Of a stretch of DNA of 64,000 nt, positions 37,109 through 46,504 are shown in pieces. This DNA is from Hymenobacter volaticus (GTDB taxonomy: Bacteria; Bacteroidota; Bacteroidia; Cytophagales; Hymenobacteraceae): the NCBI RefSeq assembly GCF_022921055.1, contig NZ_CP095061.1, positions 4,813,501-4,877,500 on the forward strand, read 5' to 3'. The translations under genes were made by a program, and so were the position numbers. Below the pieces are notes generated by a model. It was not told where the DNA came from. It saw only the letters and a program-made list of their open reading frames with translations, and did no database searches. Every line of letters starts with the position of its first letter. Position 1 is the first letter of the stretch.

Positions 37109-38776
37109 TTAACCGAGCTTCTTGTAGCGCACGCGCTTGGGCTCTACGTCGCCGAGGCGCTTCTTCTTGGCCTCTTCGTAATCCGAGAAGTTACCTTCAA
37201 ACCACACCACTTCCGAATTGCCTTCGAAGGCTAGAATGTGGGTGGCCAGCCGGTCGAGGAACCACCGGTCGTGGCTGATGATAACAGCACAACCGGCGAA
37301 GTTCTCTAGCGCATCTTCCAGGGCCCGGATGGCATTCACGTCCAGGTCGTTGGTGGGCTCGTCAAGCAGCAGCAGGTTGGCGCCCTGCTTGAGCGTAGTA
37401 GCCAAGTTCACGCGGTTTTTCTCACCGCCCGACAGCATGGCTACTTTCTTCTCTTGGTCGCCGCCACGGAAGTTGAAGTTGCTCACGAAGGCCCGCGAAT
37501 TCACCGGCCGGCCGGCCAGTAGCATAGTCTCGGTACCGCCCGAAATGGTTTCGAATACCGACTTGGTGGGGTCCAGGTTTTCGTGCTGCTGATCGACGTA
37601 GGCAGCGTGCACGGTGGGGCCCACCACGAAGCTGCCGGCATCGGGCGCTACTTGGCCCGTGATGAGGCGGAATAGCGTGGTCTTGCCGGCGCCGTTCGGC
37701 CCAATAATGCCCACAATACCGCCCTGCGGCAAGTTGAAGCTTAGATTCTCGAACAGCAGCTTGTCGCCGAAGGCCTTGGTCAATCCTTCAGCCTCAATCA
37801 CTTGGCCACCGAGGCGCGGTCCGTCCGGGATAAACAGCTCCAGCTTCTGCTCTTTCTCCTTGGCGTCTTCGTTCACCATTTTGTCGTAGCCAGCAATACG
37901 AGCCTTGCTCTTGGCTTGGCGGGCTTTAGGGGCCATGCGCACCCATTCCAGCTCGCGCTGCAAGGTTTTCTGGCGCTTGCTCTCGGTTTTCTCTTCCTGC
38001 GCTAGGCGGTTCGACTTCTGCTCCAGCCAGCTGCTGTAGTTGCCTTTCCACGGAATTCCTTCGCCGCGGTCCAGCTCCAGAATCCAGCCAGCCACGTTGT
38101 CAAGGAAGTACCGGTCGTGGGTTACGGCTATAACGGTGCCTTTGTATTGCTGCAAGTGCTGCTCCAGCCACAGCACGCTCTCGGCGTCGAGGTGGTTGGT
38201 AGGTTCGTCGAGCAGCAACACATCGGGCTCTTGGAGCAGCAGGCGGCACAAGGCCACGCGGCGCTTCTCCCCACCCGACAGGTTGCCGATGATGCCGTCG
38301 GCATCGGGTGTGCGCAGCGCGTCCATAGCGCGCTCCAGCTTGCTGTCGAGGTTCCAGGCGTCGAGCTGATCGAGACGCTCCTGCACGGTGCCTTGGCGCT
38401 CCAGCAGCTTATCGAAGTCGGCATCTTCGGCCCCAAAGGCTTCGTTGATTTCGTCGAATTCTTTAAGCAACGCTACGGTTTCGGCCACGCCTTCCTGCAC
38501 CACTTCCATCACCGTTTTGGTGGGGTCGAGTTGCGGCTCCTGCTCTAAATAACCCACCGAGTAGCCCGGCGAGAACACCACGTCGCCCTGAATCTGCTTG
38601 TCGACGCCGGCAATGATTTTCAGCAAGCTTGACTTACCAGAACCGTTGAGGCCAAGCACCCCAATTTTGGCGCCGTAGAAAAACGAGAGGTAGATGTTTT
38701 TGAGAACCTGTTTTTGAGGCGGGTAAATCTTACTTACCCCCGCCATGGAGAAAATAATAGTGGGCTGGTCGCTCAT
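37109..38776 (-). CDS. ettA: Energy-dependent translational throttle protein EttA (ABC-F)
   Basis: 555 residues, the normal EttA length, from ATG 38776. Two ABC domains are present: Walker A GLNGSGKSSLLKI and GPNGAGKTTLFRL; signatures LSGGEKRRVALC and LSGGEKNRVNLA; Walker B DVLLLDEPTNHLDAES and NLLLLDEPTNDLDV. The basic linker between them (RELEWVRMAPKARQAKSKAR) is typical of EttA, which binds the ribosomal E site and gates the first elongation steps according to ADP/ATP. There are no membrane helices. The frame is intact. TACCTTTC just upstream (about 38818-38825, minus strand) could be a -7 box. Confidence 0.95.
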   Translation of the reverse strand: MSDQPTIIFSMAGVSKIYPPQKQVLKNIYLSFFYGAKIGVLGLNGSGKSSLLKIIAGVDKQIQGDVVFSPGYSVGYLEQEPQLDPTKTVMEVVQEGVAETVALLKEFDEINEAFGAEDADFDKLLERQGTVQERLDQLDAWNLDSKLERAMDALRTPDADGIIGNLSGGEKRRVALCRLLLQEPDVLLLDEPTNHLDAESVLWLEQHLQQYKGTVIAVTHDRYFLDNVAGWILELDRGEGIPWKGNYSSWLEQKSNRLAQEEKTESKRQKTLQRELEWVRMAPKARQAKSKARIAGYDKMVNEDAKEKEQKLELFIPDGPRLGGQVIEAEGLTKAFGDKLLFENLSFNLPQGGIVGIIGPNGAGKTTLFRLITGQVAPDAGSFVVGPTVHAAYVDQQHENLDPTKSVFETISGGTETMLLAGRPVNSRAFVSNFNFRGGDQEKKVAMLSGGEKNRVNLATTLKQGANLLLLDEPTNDLDVNAIRALEDALENFAGCAVIISHDRWFLDRLATHILAFEGNSEVVWFEGNFSDYEEAKKKRLGDVEPKRVRYKKLG

Positions 38777-39223
38777 GCGGAAAGGATTGAATTAGATTAT
38801 AAGCTTCGGCTTATACCGGAAAGGTAGCTAAGCGGCTTATAAGAAAGTGAAGTGTGGCGTGTTGGTTGTCAGAAGTGAGTTGTTGGCGGCCAGTTGGTTG
38901 GCAGATACTTACTAGGCTAAAGGCTGCCAATAATTCATACGTGGTGTGGGCGCTTGATTATCAAAAGTGCTATTTTTAAGAGGATTGGCCTCTTGCGGCA
39001 AGCGTCTGCTCAACCTTCCGAAGCGGCCTTACGTTCGGCTGTACGGGTATTTCGCAACTGCCACGGTTGCCAAAGGTAGCCAGCCGCTGCTTGGTTTGCC
39101 ACCTATGCAGAATGCAGCATATATTGCAACAAGACGTAAACTTGCACATCTTTCGATTTTAGGTACTACAACCGCGCTCTTTCATCCCACCACCACCGAT
39201 TCGCCTTCGCGTTATTTGAGTTT
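38777..39223. other. Divergent region between ettA and the DUF349 gene
   Basis: About 450 bases. An open frame at 38967-39308 overlaps the DUF349 gene in another frame and has no domain; I consider it a shadow. The rest should hold both promoters. Confidence 0.4.
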
Positions 39224-40521
39224 ATGGAACAACAAGACCACCTGCTGGCAGAAGCCCGCCGCTACGGCTACATTGAGGGCGACGAGGTGTGGCTCAAGTC
39301 CTTTATGAATCTGCCGGCCCGCAAAGTGGGGCAAGTGAAAGAATCAGCCGATGCTTCCTTGCTGTACTTTGCCAACCGCTTCGAGCTATTCCGGGGCAAA
39401 GTTGAAGATCTACTGCAGAAAATCGAAGAATCCGAGAACAAGGGTTCTTTCCTGATGAAGGCCCTGCACCTCAAGGAGCAAGTGGCCAGCTACGATGCGC
39501 TCGGCGACTTCGAGAGCCTGCACCGTCGCCTATCCGAGGCCGAAGAGGCCATCAAAGTAACGGTGGCCCGCAACCGAGAGAAAAATTTAGCCACTAAAAT
39601 CAGCCTTATTCAGCAGGTGGAAGCCCTGCACAACGCCCTCGATTGGGCAACCGCCGGCGACGAACTGCAGGAGCTACGCCAGGCCTGGATCAAGACCGGC
39701 CCCGTAGACAAGCAGCTTACCGACGAGCTGGAAAATCGTTTTCGGGTGGCTGCCGACGAATTCTTTGTACGGCGCAAAGCCTTCCAGAACGAGAAGAAGG
39801 CCATGACCAACCGGGCCGCCGACCAGTTCCGGAGCTTGATCCGACAGTCGGAAGGCCTGCAAAATTCCACCGATTTCGAGGGCACCACGGCCAAGCTCAA
39901 AAAGCTGCAGCAAGATTGGAAGGAAGTGGGGGCTCCCTACCCCGTAAGCAAGCCAACGACCTCTGGACGCAGTTCCGCGCTGCCCACAACCACTTTTTCG
40001 AGCGCCTGAAAGTGCATATCGAGAGCAAGCGCAACGAGTCGCGGGAAAGCTCTACCGATGACAACCTCACTCGTAAGCGGGCCTTGGTAGCCGAGGCGGT
40101 AGAACTGCTCAACCGCCCGATGTCGGAGGCGGTAGCTCGCGCCAAAGAGTTGCAAGCCGCTTGGAAGAAGGTTGGCCCCGTGCGCGGACCAGAATCCGAC
40201 CGGGTGTGGGAGCAGTTTATCTTGGCCTGCGACCGAGTATTCGAACTGAGCGCGTTGGAGCACTACATCCGCAAGCGCCCCGAGAATGCCACTGCCAAAC
40301 CCGACGAGCAAGTGAACATGCGCGTGCAAGCCCTGCGCGACTTCATTAAGTACGACCAACAAGAGCAGTTGACCTTGGAAGAAAACCTTGGGAAACTTAG
40401 CTCTGCGCCCGCCAACGATGCGTTCCGGCAGATGCTGCAAGGCAAAATCCGCGCATTCGAACGAAAAATTCGCACTAAAAACGACCTAATCGAAATGTTG
40501 CGGCAGCGCTTAGTTGCGTAG
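39224..40521 (+). CDS. DUF349 domain protein (one frame break)
   Basis: About 432 residues after repair, from ATG 39224. Entirely helical, with repeated DUF349 units marked by conserved Trp and Pro patterns: ELRQAWIKTGPVDKQLTDEL, KLQQDWKEVGAPYPRKQAND followed by LWTQFRAAHNHFF, and ELQAAWKKVGPVRGPESDRV followed by WEQFILACDRVF. Cytosolic. DUF349 proteins are widespread in Bacteroidota, with no settled function; a role in stress or chromosome maintenance has been suggested only by analogy. The frame is lost at CCCC 39940-39943; one C restores GAPYPRKQANDLW. The break lies between two repeats. Confidence 0.85.
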
Positions 40522-40664
40522 CCCAACCTTCGCGGCTATCTTACGTTGCTGCCATCTACAACAAGACGTTACTAGTCACGTTGTCAGTTAAAATGCCTCG
40601 GCCGGATTTTTGATAGCCGAGATTACCTTTCTTTTGACCACCATTTTAAGTACCTCACACGCTT

Positions 40665-40886
40665 ATGTACTGGACGCTGGAACTCGCTTCGTACCTGGAA
40701 GATGCTCCCTGGCCCGCCACCAAGGATGAACTCATTGATTATTCTATCCGCTCGGGTGCGCCCATGGAGGTAGTGGAAAACCTGCAGGCTCTGGAAGACG
40801 ACGGTCAGCCGTACGAGAGCATTGAGGAAGTGTGGCCGGATTATCCGACCAAAGAGGACTTCATGTTCAACGAGGACGAATACTAA
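40665..40886 (+). CDS. DUF2795 small acidic protein
   Basis: 73 residues from ATG 40665. The sequence (MYWTLELASYLEDAPWPATK, DELIDYSIRSGAPMEVVENL, PDYPTKEDFMFNEDEY) is the near-invariant Bacteroidota form of the DUF2795 family, an acidic helical domain with a Trp-rich start. Function is unknown. It is unusually conserved in these genomes and almost always this length. It lies 144 bp after the DUF349 gene on the same strand and may be co-transcribed with it. No signal peptide. Confidence 0.85.
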   Translation: MYWTLELASYLEDAPWPATKDELIDYSIRSGAPMEVVENLQALEDDGQPYESIEEVWPDYPTKEDFMFNEDEY

Positions 40887-40968
40887 GTCTAGCGCTGTAG
40901 CAGTTGGATTTCAGAACCCGGAACATTGACTTTAGTCGGTGTTCATGCCTGTTACTATCTCGGTTCTT

Positions 40969-41697
40969 ATGTCCGCGGTTTCAGTTCTGACTATCGAAAA
41001 TTTGGTTGCGGGGTATGAACGACGCGTTCTGCTCCGCAATCTTTTTTTAGAGATACCCGTGCCCTCGTTTGTCGCTATTGTGGGCCACAACGGCTGCGGT
41101 AAAACCACGCTGTTTCGGGCCCTGACTAAGCAGTTACCCTACGAGGGCCATATCCAGCTAGCGGGTCATGACTTGCGTACTGCCCGGCGGCCAGCCGCAG
41201 AAGGTCTACTTGCCTACTTACCCCAACGCACCATTGTGGGCTTCCCGATTCGGGTGCGTGAATTGGTGGTGATGGGCCGCTACCGCCAGCATGGGTTCTT
41301 TAGTGCCTATTCGCCCCTCGATTATCAATTGGCAGATGCTGCTCTGGCCCGTGTTGGAGCCACTCATTTAGCTGAACAAGACTTCACTTTGCTTTCGGGT
41401 GGCGAGCAACAGTTGGTATGGCTAGCGCAACTTAGTTTGCAAGATGCCCCGCTTTACCTGCTCGACGAACCCACGCAGCAACTCGACGTCTATTACCGGC
41501 GTCGCGTCTTCGATTTGATGCAAGCTTGGGTGGAAGAGCAGCACAAAACCGTGCTCTGCATTACCCACGACCTCGACAACTTGCTGGCTTTATCGGGCTA
41601 CCTGCTCAACTTGTCAGCTTCCCAACCGCGCTTGGAGCCCTTAACCGCCGATGCAGTCCGAATTACCAAAGAATTTCTGGAAGCTTCACCGGTATAG
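40969..41697 (+). CDS. ABC transporter ATP-binding protein, FepC/BtuD-like, orphan
   Basis: 242 residues from ATG 40969 (an ATG at 40939 adds ten residues). Walker A GHNGCGKTTLFRA, a Q-loop YLPQRTIVGFPIRVREL, signature LLSGGEQQLVWLAQL, Walker B APLYLLDEPTQQLDV and switch His in CITHDLDN are all present. The Q-loop and REL...VVMGRYRQHGFF stretch resemble ATPases of iron-siderophore, haem or cobalamin importers. No permease or binding-protein gene is adjacent; neighbours are DUF2795 and a BLUF gene. Its membrane partner must be elsewhere. Confidence 0.85.
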   Translation: MSAVSVLTIENLVAGYERRVLLRNLFLEIPVPSFVAIVGHNGCGKTTLFRALTKQLPYEGHIQLAGHDLRTARRPAAEGLLAYLPQRTIVGFPIRVRELVVMGRYRQHGFFSAYSPLDYQLADAALARVGATHLAEQDFTLLSGGEQQLVWLAQLSLQDAPLYLLDEPTQQLDVYYRRRVFDLMQAWVEEQHKTVLCITHDLDNLLALSGYLLNLSASQPRLEPLTADAVRITKEFLEASPV

Positions 41698-42052
41698 ACC
41701 TGTGCCACGAGGCTCGCTTTAAACGCAATTGTTGTTTGCGGGCCGCAAGCCGTTCCGCGTGTTTTGCCGTTGCTTGTCTAGGGTTCATGAATGTGCTACT
41801 TCTTGGTGCTAGCCAATTCCTCCGCCTCACTGAAATAGTTGTCATCAAGCGGTATGTGAGTGGGAGCCATTAGCAATAAGCAAGTTTTTGAAAACCTCTG
41901 CCTTCAGGATGAGTTCACTATTTCGCTAGCATCTCGCCAGTTGTCTAGCTGAATGCGCGCCACGTTTTTTGCCTACATTGCTGACGAGCTTCTACTTAAT
42001 CTGCGAAATCCGTACAACCCCAGAGAGTAGAAAGCTCCACAGTTCATCACGC
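41698..42052. other. Gene-free region upstream of the BLUF gene
   Basis: About 355 bases. It should hold the promoter of the BLUF/kinase unit. I see no clear -33/-7 pair, repeat, riboswitch or RNA gene. Confidence 0.35.
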
Positions 42053-42502
42053 ATGATTCACATTATCTATATCAGCCGGGCTGTGCGTCCGCTCACCGAC
42101 CACGACTTACAGCTCTTACTAAATCAATGCCGTCGCGATAATGCCCAGAATAACGTAACTGGGGTACTATTCTACAGCCACGGCAACATTGCACAACTCA
42201 TTGAGGGGGAGCCCGAGGTATTGGAGCCGCTATTCGAGAAAATTTCCCGTGATGGGCGGCATTCCAATGTCATGAAGCTAGTCGATAAACCGATCAGCAT
42301 ACGCAGCTTTTCAGAATGGTCGATGGCATTTCACCCCTTAGAGGCGGCCGGATTCGAGCAGTTACAGGGCTTTTTGTTGCCTAGTCACGTGCCCCTGGCT
42401 CCTTCTTCCCTGACAATAGCTGATGCTACCCTAATAGATTTAGTGCGGTTAGCGGTGTTCGGCGCCGACGCCTCAGCTACTTCAGTATTGCCGCAAGCCT
42501 AG
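42053..42502 (+). CDS. BLUF-domain blue-light photoreceptor
   Basis: 149 residues from ATG 42053; a longer reading frame starts at 41969 but has no BLUF sequence ahead. Residues 1-95 form the BLUF domain. Tyr6, Asn30, Gln48, Trp89 and Met91 have exactly the spacing of AppA Tyr21, Asn45, Gln63, Trp104 and Met106, so the flavin photochemistry set is complete (IYISRAV, NNVTGVLFY, NIAQLIEGEP, SFSEWSMAF). It binds FAD and senses blue light in the cytosol. The C-terminal 55 residues have no output domain, so it acts through protein contact. A multi-PAS histidine kinase starts 80 bp downstream on the same strand. Confidence 0.93.
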   Translation: MIHIIYISRAVRPLTDHDLQLLLNQCRRDNAQNNVTGVLFYSHGNIAQLIEGEPEVLEPLFEKISRDGRHSNVMKLVDKPISIRSFSEWSMAFHPLEAAGFEQLQGFLLPSHVPLAPSSLTIADATLIDLVRLAVFGADASATSVLPQA

Positions 42503-42582
42503 ATGCCTCTACTCACTTCGGCTTTCCTTACTCCGCATCCTGTGATGACGGCATCCCCTCGTTGTATTCCCAATTCCTGACT

Positions 42583-44440
42583 ATGCGTGAGCAGCAACTG
42601 CAAGACATTCTTCGGCATATGCCGGCTGGTGTCGCTACTCTGCAAGGTCCTGAGTTGCGATATGGCTTTGTGAATGAGGCTATGCAAGATGTTTTGGGGC
42701 ATCTGTTATCGAGGGACTCCCCATAACGGACTGCCCCGGCACGTTGCCGTCTGATCTATTGGAGGTAATGCAGGAAGTATACCAGCGTGGCCAGCCGTAT
42801 GTGGCTAAGGCGTATCGGCTACCTTACGCGAACAACGAGCAGGCTGGTCTTCGCTATTTTGATATTGCGTTGGAGCCGGTGCGTGAAGGAGGCGAGGAGG
42901 TAACTGGCTTGTTGCTATTTGCCGTAGATGTAACGGGGCAGGAAGAGGCTCGGCAAAGGACCCACGAATTAGCCATCGAAACTCGCCGTCTGGATACGCG
43001 CTTGCGGGTACTAACCGAAACTGTGCCCCAAATCACCTTCACGGTTGATGCCAAAGGCAATTACGAATACGTAAGCCCGCAGTGGTATTACTTCACAGGC
43101 CAGCCCCCAACTGCTGACCTCAATGCCATGTGGCCACTGCTCATCCACCCCGATGATAGGCTACGGGTGCTGTATCAGACCGATGCCGCTCGCAACGCTG
43201 GAATCGGCTGGAGCTACGAGTACCGCCTGCGCCGCCACGATGGCCAATACCGATGGGTGCTCAGTAGAGCCCTACCCGAGTTGCACGCCCCGATAAGGCC
43301 GTTTTCTGGCACGGCGCCCTTACCGAAATTCATGACCAGCGTGAACTAGCTGAAGCGTTACGCCGGGGCGAGGCTGAGCTACGGTTTTTGGCCGATAGTA
43401 TTCCGGAGCTTATTTGGACAGCTACCGCCGAAGGGTTTGTAGACTATTACAACCAATATTCCGAAGAGTATTCGGGTCTGCCAAGCAAAGACTTGGGTCC
43501 TACTGGCTGGATCAACCTGTTGCATGCTAGTGAACAGGCCAATGCCGCTCGTCGTTGGGTACACAGCATTGCTACCGGCGAGTCGTACGAGGGTTTGTTT
43601 CGGATGCGGCGGCACGATGGGCGCTACCGCTGGCACATCATTAGGGCTCGGCAGTTGACTGATGCCCGTGGCCTGCGGTGGTTCGGCGCCTGTACCGACG
43701 TAGACGACCAGCACCGCCTGCGCGAAGTGCTTCAAACCCAGTACGACGAGCTAGCCCGCACCAATCGCGACCTAGATACATTCGTGTACACTGCCTCGCA
43801 CGACCTGAAGCAGCCCTTGTTCAACCTGCGGGGCCTGTTCGATGAATTGCGCCGCAGTGCCTCGTTCGACGACCCGCAGGAAAGTCAAATCCTGACGATG
43901 GTCGACGAGGCATTGCGTCAGTTAGACCTTACTCTGCAAGATTTAGCGGCTACGGTGCAGGACCAGCGTGGCCTTTCCGCACCTACTGAGTCGTTGGATT
44001 TGCGCAGCGTGGCCGATGAGGTTCTGCTAGGGCTGCGGGCGCAAGTGCTGGAGTCGCAAGCGGAAATAGAACTGAACTTTAAAGCAGTTCCTACACTCAC
44101 CTATGGGCGGGCCAACCTGCGCTCGGTGCTACACAACTTGCTTAGCAATGCCCTCAAGTTCGCTCACCCAGACCGTCCGCCGCACATCCAGGTACAGAGC
44201 AGCCTCTCCGCTACCAACCAGCCCATTCTAACCGTGCAAGACAATGGCTTAGGCATGGAATTGCCGGACACACCAACTCCAGTTTTCCAACCGTTTACGC
44301 GCCAGCACCCGCACGTAGCCGGAGCCGGGGTGGGTATCTATCTGGTGCAGCGCATCATCACGAGCCGGGGCGGACGCTTGGAAGTTGCTAGTACCGTAAA
44401 CGAGGGCACAACGTTCTCGGTCTATTGGTTTGACGCGTAA
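42583..44440 (+). CDS. Multi-PAS sensor histidine kinase (two frame breaks)
   Basis: About 619 residues after repair, from ATG 42583 (MREQQLQDILRHMPAGVATL). Three PAS-like units: 1-110, about 140-250 (LTETVPQITFTVDAKGNYEY, WYYFTGQPPTADLN), and 265-385 (LADSIPELIWTATAEGFVDY, RRHDGRYRWHIIRAR). HisKA follows with TASHDLKQPLFNLRG, then HATPase (NLLSNALKFAHPD, VQDNGLGMELP, GVGIYLVQRII). No membrane helix. The frame is lost at GGGG 42696-42699 (one G gives DVLGASVIEGLPITD) and CCCC 43288-43291 (one C gives HAPDKAVFWHGALTEIHDQR). It lies 80 bp after the BLUF gene and probably forms its signalling partner; no response regulator is adjacent. Confidence 0.88.
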
Positions 44441-44451
44441 AACTCAGAGTC

Positions 44452-45650
44452 TTACTTAGCAGTTCTTTGCCCCGGCCGGCCACGCAGCACATGCGCAATA
44501 GACCGCAGAAACGGCCAAGGCGTGACAGAGTTCATTACCTGAAAATTCTCTTTCCACGAAGTGCGCTCATCCAGAAAATCGAAGATGCGCTCGGGGTATT
44601 GCGGGTGAAAAGCTCTGTGAAAATGTCGCGCGTTTGTTCGCCTTGGCGCTGCATGATGTCGAGGAGCAAGGTATCAAACAAACTGAACTGCCATTGGTCG
44701 CCTGTTAGGTCGGTGGGCGGATGGCCGGTAGCCGCCAACGCATGCACCAAGTGGGCTGAGTGGGCCTGTATCCGCTTGAATGCATACCCGGTGCTTGGTT
44801 TAGCTCGCCCTGCCCGAGTACCAAGGTTGATGATGTGGCGTCCTGCCGCCGGAGGCAACGGATGGTCGGTCATAGGAATGGCGCCCACCTCCTCGTACCC
44901 AATCTTAAAATCAGTTACACCCAGCTTTTGCAGATACTCTCGCATAGCCGCTTCGTACGCTGCTTTAGGCAGAAGCTCAGCTGAAAAGAGCGTGTACTCT
45001 ACGAAAGCTTGCCGTTCGCTAAAAGGCAGCACATACATGAAGCGGGCTTCTTGCTGCTGCTCGCCGCGGAAATCCATGAACTCTACCGTCTTCGGGTTAA
45101 AGACATCATGGGTAGTTTCCACCTCCCATCCCACAAAATGCTGGAGCAGGTAGCGGTACTTATCGGGTCGTTTCTGGAACTGCGGAGGACGACTATCGAA
45201 GGCATAGCGGGCCCTGAAGGTACCCGCACTCGTGTGCACCACCACCCCGGCAGCAGTATCCTCAATCGTTTCTACGGTGCCTTTTACCCGCACTAGTTGT
45301 GGCGAAGCAGCCAGCGCTTGCCCTACAAAATTGTAGAAGTCTAGCCCTTTAATCATCTTGTAGCGGTGGCGCGCCAACTTGAAAACCTGCTCAAACTGAG
45401 GGCTCCGGAAGGCAATCTGCTCCCACTCGTGTGCGACAATCCCATCAAACGGAGTGGGGGCATCGGCCCAAAACGACCAAGTTCGGTCGTTTTGGTTTTT
45501 AGCTTCCGGCTCAATCAGCAACACCTGCTTACCAGCCAGCCGGGGCTCTTGGCTGATACAGTAGGCCAAGCTAAGTCCGGCCGCGCCGCCGCCCGCTATT
45601 ATATAATCGTAGTCGAAAGTTGCTGCCACAGGGAGTAACCGCTTGAACAA
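44452..45650 (-). CDS. crtY: Lycopene cyclase, CrtY type (one frame break)
   Basis: About 399 residues after repair, from ATG 45650. The FAD/NAD-binding motif YIIAGGGAAGLSLAYCI is at 15-31, followed by NDRTWSFWADAPTPFDG, characteristic of CrtY lycopene beta-cyclases. It forms beta-ionone rings on lycopene to make beta-carotene, at the membrane. As written the protein ends TRNTPSASSIFWMSALRGK plus a short tail; one more base at GGGG 44593-44596 gives TRNTPERIFDFLDERTSWKE and continues through MNSVTPWPFLRSIAHVLRG to a stop at 44452, restoring the family's C-terminus. It converges with the light-associated kinase, 11 bp apart. Confidence 0.9.
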
Positions 45651-45698
45651 AGCAGTTGTTGCAAGTTAGTGTAGCAGCCTTATTTGTTACTTGGCTAG

Positions 45699-46340
45699 CT
45701 AGGAAGCCATGGCGGGCATAGCGCCAGCGAGGTCACGTACAGCATCGCGCACGTCGAAATCGAGCTGGGCACTAAAATGCTGCCGACCGGGCAAGATGCT
45801 GACTTGCGAATGCAGCCGCTCCACCCAAAGGCGTTCATTTTCTTGATAGCCTGACGTATACGGGTCATCATCGGAGAGCAGTACAATCAGCTTGTTTTCC
45901 GGAATAAGCCGACGCGCTGCTTCATATTCGATGGGTGCATCCATCCAATTCAAAATGTCTTGCCAAGGACTATCTACCGAAAACCAACCCGCAACGCACA
46001 ACACTCCGCCCACCTGCTGAGATTCGGGGTTGGACTTAGACACATTGGCCAAGTAATGCAGAATAGCCAAGCAACCCACACTATGACCCACTAGTATTAC
46101 TTGCGAATTCAATGAGGAAGCCGGCAACACTTCCTGCAAATAGTCCACCGCTTTCTCAATGACAGGCAGGTCCCAGGAGGGCATTGCCAGCTTGTGAATA
46201 CGGTAGTCGAATCCATCTTCGGCAGCTACGGCCTCTAGTTGCTCCGATAGCCAAGGATACCAATCGTCTTGCGGTGCGCCTGCCCAACGTGGTACAATAT
46301 ATACGTCGCGGACGTCACGCGTAGTAGAAGTTTGCTGCAT
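45699..46340 (-). CDS. RBBP9/YdeN-family serine hydrolase
   Basis: 213 residues from ATG 46340. The alpha/beta hydrolase core has the nucleophile in VGHSVGCLAILHY, an acidic residue in LLSDDDPYT and a catalytic His in GRQHFSAQ. The opening DVYIVPRWAGAPQDDWYPWL and PIEYEAARRLI match the RBBP9/YdeN subgroup, whose bacterial members hydrolyse small esters. Substrate unknown. Cytosolic. It lies 49 bp upstream of crtY on the same strand (45650-45699), so the two may be co-transcribed. The longer reading from 46376 includes a region too basic and hydrophobic for this family. Confidence 0.8.
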   Translation of the reverse strand: MQQTSTTRDVRDVYIVPRWAGAPQDDWYPWLSEQLEAVAAEDGFDYRIHKLAMPSWDLPVIEKAVDYLQEVLPASSLNSQVILVGHSVGCLAILHYLANVSKSNPESQQVGGVLCVAGWFSVDSPWQDILNWMDAPIEYEAARRLIPENKLIVLLSDDDPYTSGYQENERLWVERLHSQVSILPGRQHFSAQLDFDVRDAVRDLAGAMPAMAS

Positions 46341-46453
46341 AGCTTTGACAGGTATAGGGTAGACCCTAAAATACAATTTATTTGGTTTTATCTAACTTTT
46401 CTGTGAACAAGTTTAAAGTTCGATGCATATAATACCCTGAATATAAACAATCA

Positions 46454-46482
46454 AGCCAACTCTCCCTACAGAAGAGTTGGCT
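46454..46482. terminator. Hairpin downstream of the LOG gene
   Basis: AGCCAACTCT at 46454-46463 pairs with AGAGTTGGCT at 46473-46482 around a 9-base loop. It ends 22 bp past the LOG stop at 46505 on the minus strand. Confidence 0.75.
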
Positions 46483-46504
46483 TTTAGAATTGATACGTGT
46501 GGCC

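Noticed and set aside
38967..39308. Open frame upstream of the DUF349 gene
   Set aside because: It overlaps the real gene in another frame, has no recognisable domain and looks compositionally random.
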